Shown here piece after piece: positions 43,563 through 54,322 of a stretch of DNA of 64,000 bases. The translations under genes were made by a program, and so were the position numbers. Location: positions 13,103,358 through 13,167,357 of the forward strand of contig JAVIAB010000160.1 in the NCBI GenBank assembly GCA_032433765.1, read 5' to 3'. This DNA comes from Megaustenia siamemsis. Its lineage: Eukaryota; Mollusca; Gastropoda; Stylommatophora; Ariophantidae. Under the pieces are notes generated by a model. That model was not told where the DNA came from. It saw only the letters and a list, made by a program, of their open reading frames with translations, and did not search any database. Each line of letters starts with the position of its first letter. The stretch's first letter is position 1.

Positions 43563-44179
43563 CACTTCCCTGTGACATTGTAAATGTTTCGGTTGATTCT
43601 TTACTTTTCTTTCAGTGCAGAACGTTTCAGAAGATCATATGTCTAATGTAGTTTAATGTTTCGATAAACTAAACCTATATTTAATTTTTTTTTTTAGATT
43701 TGTGTTTCCCTTCTCCTTTCAATGCTTTTCTGCACTTTTTTTTGTCTCGTCACATTATCTGCATCTCACTGTCTTATTGCTCATATTTGTATTTGCCTTC
43801 AAGATCAGCCAGTCCTTATTTTTACATCGATGTCCTCTGTTTCTTACCGTCCCTTCTTCTACTGCTTTTCTTTTCCTCTACTCTTTTCTATCAATCTTAG
43901 TCCCCATATGTAATTTATTTTTCTACAGCTTGCCACATTTTGTTTTTGTACTCTCTCTCTCTCTTTCTTTTCTCTCTCACTTCTCTCTCGTTCTGTTTTC
44001 AATATGTCTCCTATTTCTCTACATATCTTGTATGTCCATGTATCAGTCCCAGATATTCCTAATCTATCTATTTTTTTCTTCCTAATATCAGAACAATGCA
44101 CTCAATAATCCCTTATTTTCCATTTCTTTCACAGTTAGGATGTTTTTGGCCTTGGGAAGTCGCATTTCTCACTCTCTCT
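43563..44179. other. No gene; pyrimidine-rich
   Basis: C/T-rich sequence yields hydrophobic spurious frames. No signal peptide-plus-domain architecture is seen. Confidence 0.5.
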
Positions 44180-44411
44180 CTCTCCCTCTCTCACTCACTC
44201 ACTCACTCACTCACTCACTCACTCACTCACTCACTCACTCACTCACTCACTCACTCACTCACTCACTCACTCACTCACTCACTCACTCACTCACTCACTC
44301 ACTCACTCACTCACTCACTCACTCACTCACTCACTCACTCACTCACTCACTCACTCCACTCTCACTCACTCACTCACTCACTCACTCACTCACTCACTCT
44401 CACTCACTCTC

Positions 44412-44450
<39 letters not shown>
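44180..44450. repeat. (ACTC)n microsatellite grading into (CT)n
   Basis: About 220 bp of ACTC repeats, one interruption near 44355, then (CT)n to about 44450. Second ACTC locus within 1.5 kb of 42761-42870. Confidence 0.97.
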
Positions 44451-44452
<2 letters not shown>

Positions 44453-44644
44453 ATCACCCTTATTTCTCAGCCAAATAATAAAAGCCCTGCTGTGTCCTAA
44501 AGCTAGCTCGCTCAACGATTTCCATTTGATCGCATCGCCTATCGATCTGACTGACCAGTCTTCTATGTCTCTGACACATACGCACACATGATGATATCAT
44601 CGTCGTCTGTCGTCATCCGTCGTCAGTCGTCATCATCATTAATC

Positions 44645-45130
44645 ACCTTCAACTACTCACCTCTACCTTCTATACCTCTATATACTCACCTCTACCTCCT
44701 ATACCTTTAACTACTCACCTCTACCTTCTATACCTCTATATACTCACCTCTACCTCCTATACCTTTAACTACTCACCTCTACCTTCTATACCTTTAACTA
44801 CTCACCTCTACCTTCTATACCTTTAACTACTCACCTCTACCTTCTATACCTTTAACTACTCACCTCTACCTTCTATACCTTTAACTACTCACCTCTACAT
44901 TCTATGCCTCTAAATACTCACCTCTACCTTCTATACCTTTAACTACTCACCTCTACCTTCTATACCTTTAACTACTCACCTCTACCTTCTATACCTCTAA
45001 ATACTCACCTCTACCTCCTATACCTCTAAATACTCACCTCTACCTCCTATACCTCTAAATACTCACCTCTACCTTCTATACCTTTAACTACTCACCTCTA
45101 CCTTCTATACCTGTAAATGCTCACTTTTAC
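44645..45130. repeat. Minisatellite, 29-bp unit, about 16 copies
   Basis: Unit tactcacctctaccttctat plus acctttaac, with a second subtype (acctctaaa and ctcctatacc). Confidence 0.95.
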
Positions 45131-45514
45131 CTTCAATACGTCTAACTGCTCGCCTCTACATTTAATTAATTCTTTGTCCCTGATATTGTTATCGTGTTGG
45201 AGATAATGAAATTAACAATATACAATATAGTGATTTGACCGTATCGTAAGGAGAATAAAGCCTGGGAAGGGTAAAAGTTCTATCAGTAAGTTGTCGACAG
45301 TCACGAGAACTTCATGTTATGAATCAGACAGTTGCATGAACCAACCAGTTCAGGTGACTTGGGAATCACGTGAGATAGTCGATAAGGGAACGTGAAGAAT
45401 ATTCAATTTTGACTGTAGATCCATGGCTCGATCAGAGCAGATGTGTTCTTTTTGGATGTCGCCTTCTGGAGAAGTGGTTACCATTTACGTTGAAATTTAG
45501 TTAGAATAATAGTA
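45131..45514. other. No recognised gene or repeat
   Basis: Nothing is recognised. Confidence 0.4.
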
Positions 45515-45822
45515 TAGGAAGAGCCGACGTGAAGGTTCTCAGGCAAGAAGGGAACCCCTAAAAAACACAAGAAGGAAACAATCGATATTTGTTGGGCACA
45601 TCATGCGAAGAGGAAAGTTTAAATTCTTGGTTACAACTGGCGAAATACAGGGGAAGATAAATCGTGGACGACAGGCGAGAGAAGATACTAGATATAGCTT
45701 GGTGTCGTGGCACGGAAAACAGCCAACAGCAGAATTGATACGATGCAATGTTGATAAAAATTGTGGAAGGACATGATCGCCTACGCCCACCGGTATAGCA
45801 CATAATGATGATGATGATGACC
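45515..45822 (+). mobile_element. RTE-alpha 3' fragment
   Basis: The plus strand reads RRKQSIFVGHIMRRGKFKFL, VTTGEIQGK and an ending IAYAHRYST-type block, then a tgatgatgatgatga tail. Close in residues to 790-1245 of the full-length copy. 5'-truncated with a broken frame. Confidence 0.85.
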
Positions 45823-46827
45823 AAAAGCCGACATTTAGAGAAAACGTTGTCAGAATGATTATAGTAGAACACATAGTAGATGATGGTCCATAAGGACTTG
45901 TGAATTTGATTGAATTCGAAACTTTCCATTAAGGTATGGCCGACTGTTAAATAGACGAGGGAATGTGAGTACGGTGGTTCTTATTCAATATTTTAGTCGT
46001 TCGTATTAAAATTGTTGTCGATCGTTAATTAACATGAGTTCTCCTTTGATCTATTTTGTTGAAATGCGACTGCGAGTGCCTCATGTGGAATATTGATATT
46101 TAATGCTTGATAATTTCCCACGGCAATTCTGGGCGCAGAGACTGAGACGTGACATTGTTTTGATGTTGTGACAAGTGATGTATAGCACGCAAGCTATACG
46201 GGAACACATTTTTGTTGTTGTAACCAAAACCGCGATACTATTTCACTTTTTCTGTTGTATACATCCTATCTACACACACTAACACCATTTACAATTCCGG
46301 GAGTTCATCTTCACTACATCCCTGCGAACGACGTCTGAAATCTGGTGGCATCGGACTACAGTACTTCTGGCCGTCGTGACCTCTAATATTACCGGCATGT
46401 CGGCTTTATCGCATATTGCTGGGATAATCGAAGTCGGTTCACTCTTGAAAACAGTCTCATAGTCCGTTTAGGTTCTTAAAAACCCAAAGGAGACATTACT
46501 TTTTTTGCATACATTTCTTTAACGACACGTAACATTTTATTCTACACAGTTCATTGAGATCACCACTTCCGTTTCTCCCTCCTCACCACATCCGGTTTCA
46601 CATTTCTTGGGCCCTCCAATGAACATTTACTTAGCATCATGTCTCGTTACCACGTGATAACTCAGTTTTCTGCCTACCTGGCCTTTCATTTCCGGCCCGC
46701 TATACATTTGTTTTTTTCTGTGTTAACTGTATTGTAATTTTACCATTTGTGATTTGTCTGGTTTTTTTTTTTTTTTGGTCTACAGAAAATGATCTCTTGA
46801 CTTGAAGCATTAAATACACATTTGATT
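45823..46827. other. No recognised gene or repeat
   Basis: About 1 kb of unique-looking sequence. No domain is recognised in any frame. Confidence 0.45.
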
Positions 46828-48304
46828 AATATATCGGTACAACTGTGACACTGTTTGCCCAGTTCATTCATATATCGACACATCCGTAACACACTGGCTT
46901 TCCCAGTTTATTCATATATCGGCACACCTGTAACACATTGGCTTTCCCAGTTTATTCATATATCGGCACACCTGTAACATATTGGCTTTCCCAGTTTATT
47001 CATATATCGGCACACCTGTAACACACAAGTTTTCCCAGTTTATTCATTTATCGGCACACCTGTAACACGCCAGTTTTCCCAGTTTATTCATATATCGACA
47101 CATCCGTAACACACTGGCTTTCCCAGTTTATTCATATATCGGTACACCTGTAACACATTGGCTTTCCCAGTTTATTCATATATCGGCACACCTGTAACAC
47201 ACTGGCTTTCCCAGTTTATTCATTTATCGGCACACCTGTAACACGCCAGTTTTCCCCGTTTATTCATATATCGGCACACCTGTAACACATTGGCTTTCTC
47301 AGTTTATTCATATATCGGCACACCTGTAACACATTGGCTTTCCCAGTTTATTCATATATCGGCACACCTGTAACACACTGGCTTTCCCAGTATGTTCATA
47401 TATCGGCACACCTGTAACACACTGGTTTTCCCAGTATATTCATATATCGGCACACCTGTAACACACTGGCTTTCCCAGTATGTTCATATATCGGCACACC
47501 TATAACACACTGGTTTTCCCAGTTGATCCATATATCGGCACACCTATAACACACTGGTTTTCCCAGTTGATCCATATATCGGCACACCTGTAACACACTG
47601 GTTTTCCCAGTTGATCCATATATCGGCACACCTGTAACACACTGGTTTTCCCAGTTGATCCATATATTGGCACACCTGTAACACACTGGTTTTCCCAGTT
47701 GATCCATATATCGGCACACCTGTAACACACTGGTTTTCCCAGTTGATCCATATATCGGCACAACTGTAACACACTGGTTTTCCCAGTTGATCCATATATC
47801 GGCACACCTGTAACACACTGGTTTTCCCAGTTGATCCATATATCGGCACACCTGTAACACACTGGTTTTCCCAGTTGATCCATATATCGGCACACCTGTA
47901 ACACACTGGTTTTCCCAGTTGATCCATATATCGGCACACCTGTAACACACTGGTTTTCCCAGTTGATCCATATATCGGCACACCTGTAACACACTGGTTT
48001 TCCCAGTTGATCCATATATCGGCACACCTGTAACACACTGGTTTTCCCAGTTGATCCATATATCGGCACACCTATAACACACTGGTTTTCCCAGTTGATC
48101 CATATATCGGCACACCTATAACACACTGGTTTTCCCAGTTGATCCATATATCGGCACACCTGTAACACACTGGTTTTCCCAGTTGATCCATATATCGGCA
48201 CACCTGTAACACACTGGTTTTCCCAGTTGATCCATATATCGGCACACCTGTAACACACTGGTTTTCCCAGTTGATCCATATATCGGCACAACTGCAACAC
48301 ACAC
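46828..48304. repeat. Satellite-like array, 44-bp unit, about 33 copies
   Basis: Unit cagttgatccatatatcggc, acacctgtaacacactggtt, ttcc. The left third is a diverged subtype with tttattcatatatcgg; the right two thirds (from about 47510) are nearly homogeneous with ttgatccatatatcgg. Intermediate forms (tatgttcat, tatattcat) lie at 47390-47490. Because 44 is not a multiple of three and the unit has no minus-strand stop in any frame, all three minus frames stay open for hundreds of codons. These are not genes. Confidence 0.96.
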
Positions 48305-48789
48305 TCGTTTGTAGTTTCTCTTTCTTACCTCCCCCCTTTACCACTACATGGTTAGATACACTGATTCTTCAAAGTTAATTGTCTTGTTAACCCATTGAGC
48401 CTAAAATATCGTAGCCCACATTTCCATCACATGGGCCCAGAATGTGGTGGTGTCCTGTCGTGCACTAAATTGGTCAACTTGGGATCATTCTCTACCGCCT
48501 TTATCATGTCTAGATCAAAGACCACATATTGATGAAAGAAACTACTTCGTTGATCTGTCACGCTTGTCTGCGCGTCAAGAATTTGTATCCATCAATCCAT
48601 GTTTCCATTTCTTATTTATTTAGTGTGTGTGGCAATCACGTTGATTGGGAATCACGTAGAAGTCCGACAGTTAATCAGGGTAATAAATATAATAAAAGAA
48701 AAAATAAAAATGAATTTTGAATAAATAAGAAAAACTACCTTCATAATTAAATATATCCCCCACCCCGTGTTTATCGGAGTTGTATGATC
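48305..48789. other. No recognised gene or repeat
   Basis: Nothing is recognised. Confidence 0.4.
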
Positions 48790-49150
48790 GAGGAAGATCA
48801 CTAGACAAATGGGGGGCATTCTACAACACAATCTTCATCCTTACGTTCTGCTACAAAATGCCAGACCTTGACCTTAGGCTCCACAACAATAAGAAAAGTA
48901 ACCACAACCGAGATGAAATGTGTTAGACGAATTACATGTTATGTTTACAGCCCGAGAGATTAGATCAAAAATGAACTGAGAGGGAAAAAAAAGCTAGGAA
49001 TTATTCCCGCCATATAATACACAAGGAGAAACAGATAAAATGGTTTCACCGCGTGATAAGACAGAAAGGTTGAAACACAACACAACGAGCCTTCAGTGGA
49101 CGTTACGAGAACACAAAACCCATGGGCCGATCACGAAAAAGATGGATTGA
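48790..49150 (+). mobile_element. LINE-C 3' region, decayed
   Basis: ttctacaacacaatcttcat, ctgctacaaaatgccagacc (MCYQC-like), accgagatgaaatgtgttag (TEMKCVRR), cgccatataatacacaagg, ggtttcaccgcgtgataag (W-FGHVIR-like) and cgatcacgaaaaagatggat (GRSRKRW). It runs directly into the LINE-C-derived minisatellite. Confidence 0.75.
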
Positions 49151-49312
49151 TTAAATATTAGAAACACTAGAAAACATAACAGCAGCAGAGGTCAACAGAG
49201 TGACAAAAGATAAATTGTTGGTATATTATAAACATTAGGAAACATAACAGCAGCATATGCCAGTATGAATTGGTGGTATATTAGAAACACTAGGAAACAT
49301 AACAGCAGCATA
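49145..49312. repeat. LINE-C-derived minisatellite, left part
   Basis: Units of about 52 bp (ggtatattagaaacactagg, aaacataacagcagcatatg, ccagtatgaatt). The unit corresponds to the LINE-C coding segment for ILETLGNITAAE followed by a filler. The array is interrupted at 49313 by LINE-B. Confidence 0.85.
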
Positions 49313-49868
49313 TCTTCTTCTTCTACCTTTCAGCTCACTGTGGAGCATAGGTCTTAAACAAACACTTTCCAAGACGTTCTGTTTCTTGCCATTCTTTTAA
49401 GATCACAATTGTCTTCCCCATCATCTTCATCTATGCCTCTGTCTGTCTTCTCAAAGAATTTCTTGGTCTTCCTCTTTGTCTTTTCCCCTGGGGATTCCAA
49501 AAAGGGGCCTGTTGTGTAATACTCTCAGTTGGCTTCCGTAGTGTGTGTCCTATCCAGCGCCATCGTCTTCTCTGTATCTCTTTATCCACTCATATTTGAC
49601 TGGTACATTTCCATAATTCTATGTTAGTGATTTTGTCCTTTTCCATTTCCATCCTTTTATTCTGCGTAAGCATCCATTAATGAAAGTCTGTATCTTCACG
49701 ATTGTCAATTTTGTTGTTCTCCATGTTTCACAGCCATATAATAGGTCTGACTTAACATTGGAGTTGAAAATGTATATTTTTGTATTTAACCTAATTTCTT
49801 TAGACTTCCATATGTTTCCCAGTGCAACAAAAGCTCCTCTTGCTTTTGATATCCTTATTTCAGCTTTG
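49313..49868 (-). mobile_element. LINE-B 3' copy inserted in the LINE-C-derived minisatellite
   Basis: A 556-bp 5'-truncated copy is flanked by taacagcagcata (49300-49312) and taacagtagcata (49869-49881): 13 bp with one mismatch. The minus strand encodes NTKIYIFNSNVKSDLLYGCE, TWRTTKLTIVKIQTFINGCL and RRIKGWKWK, continuing to the RGRP block and a (GAA)n tail. Very close to the LINE-B copy at 6260-8378. Confidence 0.9.
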
Positions 49869-50215
49869 TAACAGTAGCATAAGCCAGTATGAAATAGTTT
49901 TACATTAGAAGCACTAGGAAACATAACATCAGCATATACCAATATGAAATGGTGGTATATTAGAAGCACTAGGAAACATAACATCAGCATATACCAATAT
50001 GAAATGGTGGTATATTAGAAGCACTAGGAAACATAACATCAGCATATACCAATATGAAATGGTGGTATATTAGAAACACTAGGAAACATAACCGCAGCAT
50101 AGGCCAAGATGATTTGGTGGAAAATTAGAATCACTAGGAAACATAACATCATCATATACCAATATGAAATGGTGGTATATTAGAAACACTAGGAAACATA
50201 ACCGCAGCAGAGGTC
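49869..50215. repeat. LINE-C-derived minisatellite, right part
   Basis: About six to seven units of about 52 bp (aatggtggtatattagaagc, actaggaaacataacatcag, catataccaata). The last unit passes smoothly into authentic LINE-C 3' sequence (acataaccgcagcagaggtc). Confidence 0.92.
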
Positions 50216-50290
50216 AATAGAATGACAAAAGACCTGAAATAATATCTCCCGTTGACACTGAAAGACAAATGTGGAATGAAAGAAGAAGAA
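50216..50290 (+). mobile_element. LINE-C 3' end
   Basis: gtcaatagaatgacaaaaga, then ctcccgttgacactgaaaga, then an agaagaagaagat tail: the terminal part of LINE-C resuming after the array. Confidence 0.75.
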
Positions 50291-50630
50291 GATAAATAAC
50301 TCAAGCACGTGTTGCCGTCATTCTTGTTGAATTGAGACGTATTTCGTTTACACAGCAACGCTTGGACTCCTGACATCAGCCCAGACTTATCGATACAAAG
50401 TTCATTTAATGCCGTAATGGGATTTGGATGTTCATTTCGTAATAAATGTTGAGACTGTCAGCTATCATTAAATGAATCTGGGATGATTTCTGTTCTGTGG
50501 TTTCTTTACCTTATTAGGGAATATTTCATGTCACAGAAACATTCAGTGATTAGTGCTTTAAAAAGAAATATAAAACATGTACTATAACATATTTTGCCGT
50601 AGAGATATGATTGATATTCACCATATAGAA
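50291..50630. other. No recognised gene or repeat
   Basis: Nothing is recognised. Confidence 0.4.
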
Positions 50631-50667
50631 CAGAGGTGGGCAACCTACGGCCCACCAAGCTATTTTG
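50631..50667 (+). mobile_element. hAT-type terminal repeat remnant
   Basis: cagaggtgggcaacctacgg followed by ccc. This is the characteristic left end of many hAT-superfamily elements (CAG-GGT-GGCAAC...GGCCC). No matching right end is seen nearby, so this is an incomplete or internally replaced copy. Confidence 0.5.
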
Positions 50668-50872
50668 ATCGACCTTTGCGCTTGATTTGAAAGTTACTAT
50701 ATACTCCATCGGCCTTTGCGCTTGATTTGAAAGTTACTATATACTCCATCGGCCTTTGCGCTTGATTTGAAAGTTACTATATACTCCATCGGCCTTTGCG
50801 CTTGATTTGAAAGTTACTATATACTCCATCGACCTTTGCGCTTGATTTGAAAGTTACTATATACTCCGTTCC
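50668..50872. repeat. Minisatellite, 40-bp unit, 5 copies
   Basis: Unit gcctttgcgcttgatttgaa, agttactatatactccatcg, almost identical between copies. It starts immediately inside the hAT-like end. Confidence 0.95.
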
Positions 50873-51379
50873 CCTGCTTAAAAAAAAATTAATAAAAAGT
50901 AACACATAAATGCTGAAATACCTAACACTAACGAGTAAGTTTTCTATTTCTAATTTATTGTTGAATTTTCTCCAGCCCCAACTCTCTTTCTGCCTCACCC
51001 CTCTTCCGTTCATTCCCCTCTCTTTTCTGTCTTACACTATCAACACTAATAAGATGTGTACATTACAATTGCTTGTGAATGCAAAATAAGTAATTTATAT
51101 GCTTCATTAGATCGTGGTATCTGGTCCTAGGCGTCTTCATAGTGTTCAGATCTGGCCATCATAAAATAAAAGGTTGCTCACACCTGATATAGAACCACAT
51201 CATTTTAGATTGAGGTGGCCAATGCTCCTCTCCGCATCTAATCTTTCCCGACTTGGTGGAGAATCTGGTACCCATTCATTTATTCAACCGGGGCTGCTGG
51301 AGAATAATAGATTTCATTTATTTGTTTGCTTTTGTTTTGTTCAGTTGTTGAGAATTCACTCTCAGGTGTCAGGACTGTA
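50873..51379. other. No recognised gene or repeat
   Basis: Nothing is recognised. Confidence 0.4.
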
Positions 51380-52110
51380 GATAACATTATTTGGATGATT
51401 TTGTTAAATAGCGTTGCTATGTGGGTGATTTTTATAGTATTGCTATTTGGATGATTTTGTTAAATAGCATTGCTATGTAGGTGATTTTTATAGTATTGCT
51501 ATTTGGATGATTTTGTTAAATAGCATTGCTATGTGGGTGATTTTTATAGTATTGCTATTTGGGTGATTTTGTTAAATAGCATTGCTATGTGGGTGATTTT
51601 TATAGTATTGCTATGAGCGTGATTTTTATAGTATTGCTATTTGGATGATTTTGTTAAATAGCATTGCTATGTGGGTCATTTTTATAGTATTGCTATTTGG
51701 ATGAATTTGTTAAATAGCATTGCTATGTGGGTGATTTTTATAGTATTGCTATTTGGATGATTTTGTTAAATAGCATTGCTATGTGGGTGATTTTTATAGT
51801 ATTGCTATTTGGATGATTTTGTTAAATAGCATTGCTATGTGGGTCATTTTTATAGTATTGCTATTTGGATGATTTTGTTAAATAGCATTGCTATATGGGT
51901 GATTTTTATAGTATTGCTATGTGGGTGATTTTATAGTATTGCTATTTGGATGATTTTGTTAAATAGCATTGCTATGTGGGTGATTTTTGTAGTATTGCAA
52001 TGTGGGTAATTTTTATAGTATTGCTATTTGGATGATTTTGTTAAATAGCATTGCTATGTGGGTGATTTTTATAGTATTGCTATTTGGATGATTTTTTAAA
52101 AAGATATCAT
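51380..52110. repeat. Minisatellite, about 56-bp unit built of two half-units, about 13 copies
   Basis: Alternating gtgggtgatttttatagtat / tgctatttggatgattttgt / taaatagcattgctat. The two halves are themselves related (gtgattttta-tag-tattgctat and gatgattttgttaaatagcattgctat), giving a dimeric higher-order unit with occasional monomer slips. Confidence 0.92.
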
Positions 52111-52486
52111 TGCTACTTGAATGTAGTTGTAACCAAATATTCATTAAAAAAAAAACTCCTCGAATTAACTTCGCATGTGAGCCATTTTTCACATGCTTCT
52201 GACATCGATAAGTAAATTATGTAGATGAAAAATATTTAGGGAAATCCGTAATACGAGCCAAATGCACAAATTGGAATAATTCTGGCCAAGACCTGGTTAG
52301 ATGCCTTAATTAGCTGGCTTACCTAAATAATGCGATTTTTGTAGTGTTGATAGTAGTTTCTTATAGGACACAAAATTTGAATAAATATTGCTCATGGTAA
52401 AATGATGTAACAAATTATGATAAATAGATTAACAATTTGGGGAAAAACTCGAGGTTCGCCAAACATGAATGATAAACAGACGACGC

Positions 52487-52488
<2 letters not shown>
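52111..52488. other. No recognised gene or repeat
   Basis: Nothing is recognised. Confidence 0.4.

Positions 52489-52550
<62 letters not shown>
52489..52550. repeat. (AAT)n microsatellite
   Basis: About 20 AAT trinucleotides. Gives a poly-Asn open frame. Confidence 0.97.
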
Positions 52551-52552
<2 letters not shown>

Positions 52553-53284
52553 TGCGTATTAGAAAGAACTTAGTTGCTATATACAGTTGTTTGCCATCGA
52601 TACTTTAGTTGGTTTGCTTATTTGTGTCTTTCCGGGAAGATAAAATATATATTTTTATTATTTTATATATTCAAAGTCTTTAGAAGAAGATGTGTCCTAA
52701 AATGTACAAACTTTTGCGGCTTCAAATTGAATATTGTACGCCCCCCAAATCTCAGAGTTGCCAGTCTTTGATCTTTTTGTTACGAGCATTAACGACTACA
52801 ATATTCACATGTAAATATTTACTTCAGCTAGAAATGTCTACTTTTTGCGCGTGGAGTCTCATATTGAAACCACTCTCATAAAATATCAATGATAAGAATA
52901 GACTGAACGTACTAGGCTCCGAACATCTTCATCCACTAATGCTGCACAATTTTCCAAGATTAGAACTAAAATACTACTTTGAGAATAAACAAAACTGTTG
53001 TGTATTAAATATAGAAGTAACAGAATAGTTGTGTTGGCAAGGCGCTATATTGACGTCAAGGAGTCTCATTTCATTTGGCACCTAGCAGCTTCTGTACTTT
53101 TTTTTCTTTCACATTTACTGCATTAAATGATGACTGTGATATCCCTGCCAATTTTTAAGTCACTGTCCTTATTTTTATCTGCCTCTGTGTTGCTTTTCAA
53201 TTATGAGCTAAAAGAGTGTTCGAGTCAAGTGTGTAGTGTGTCTCCTGCTGGGTGATACGAATGATGTGAAAGTAAAAATAATAA
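52551..53284. other. No recognised gene or repeat
   Basis: Short open frames only, without domains. Confidence 0.4.
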
Positions 53285-53565
53285 AGGTGTTTCCTTTCCC
53301 CTAGCCTTTCTAGGTGTATGGAGTATATCGTGTTAGTGATCATATTTTTCTACGATTGTGGCACATTTTTTTGGGTGATGTGCTCGTATCACGCCAGGCC
53401 GCCTTTACTTCTCAGAAAAAAAACATTGGTACGCGTTTTTAGGGGCCTGGTGAACCTTGTAGCCGTGTCGATTCGGAAAAAAAAAAATCGCTACTTCTGG
53501 CGATCGAACCCTTTCCTTCTGATCAGGAAGCGAGCACACTAACCACTTATCCATTCAGGCTCCAA
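53285..53565 (-). mobile_element. SINE-2 full-length copy
   Basis: On the minus strand it begins ggagcctgaatggataagtg with box A-like ggataagtggttagtg, then box B-like gttcgatcgcc. The body (gtgatacgagcacatcaccc, aatatgatcactaacac) is related to SINE-1. It defines the head that is truncated in the 11251-11496 copy. Confidence 0.75.
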
Positions 53566-53729
53566 GTGATGTAAGCTATTTCATTAATCCAGCCTCTTAA
53601 GATCTACCCCTTCCTTTGTTTCTGTTGTTTCCGAGTGAGTGTTAATGTGATTTTAGTTGTCTGGTGGTGATCTTGTTATGCACCCAAACAATTTGATCTG
53701 TCGGTTTGTAATATAAACTAACACTGATG
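53566..53729. other. No recognised gene or repeat
   Basis: Nothing is recognised. Confidence 0.4.
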
Positions 53730-53930
53730 GTCTTCTTCTTCCTTTCAGCTCCCTGTGGAGGTCTTCAACAAACACTTGCCAAGCCGTTCTATTTCTTGCC
53801 TTTCTTTTAAGATCATTCTACATCTTCCCCATCATCTTCATCTCTGCTTCCACCTGTCTTCACCAACAATATTTTGGTCTTCCTCTTTGTTTCTTCCCCT
53901 GGCGATACAAAAAATGGCGATTTTCCTTAC
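53730..53930 (-). mobile_element. LINE-B 3' fragment
   Basis: Plus-strand ttcagctccctgtggaggtc, ttcttttaagatcattctac, cttccccatcatcttcatct and gtcttcctctttgtttcttc match the 3' 200 bases of LINE-B in reverse. One short deletion (agcatag) relative to 6285. Confidence 0.8.
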
Positions 53931-54322
53931 ATTTCTGCTTTTTTTTTTTCTGTCACATTTGATTTTTTTGTGAAGCATCCCATCCTTATAGTGGTACTTT
54001 TTCTTTTTTTTTCTTTATCTATTTTTGTCCAAGTTTAGCACAGATTTTAGAGAAATATTGTGTTGTATCCTGCTCTCTTTGTTTGAGATGTTACATGTTT
54101 GCTCTTTAATATTGTAGCTCATTGTTCAATTACTTGATTTCGCCAGTCTCTGTATTTTCTTATACGTTTGTATATGATACTTCATAAGTATTCAAAGCTT
54201 GTCTTTGCTATAGTCTATTACTCTCTATGAATGTGTACTTCCTTTGGTAAAGTACTAGTTTAATGACATAAGTTATTTAAGTTCGATTTAAATTCGAAAG
54301 ACAGAAATGCTTTCTCTGACAG
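53931..54322. other. Sequence upstream of the EGF pseudogene
   Basis: No coding domain is seen. A pyrimidine tract ending tttctctgacag (54311-54322) could be a splice acceptor for the following exon-like block. Confidence 0.4.

Noticed and set aside
44096..44500. 134- and 112-codon frames of LTHS repeats
   Set aside because: Direct translation of the (ACTC)n microsatellite; same for 42555-42981.
46828..48304. CRISPR-like array
   Set aside because: Repeats are contiguous with no unique spacers, and the window is clearly animal nuclear DNA.
47396..48344. Overlapping 175-266-codon open frames on the minus strand
   Set aside because: They are translations of a 44-bp tandem array in all three frames. 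No start context, domain or non-repeat coding sequence is attached.
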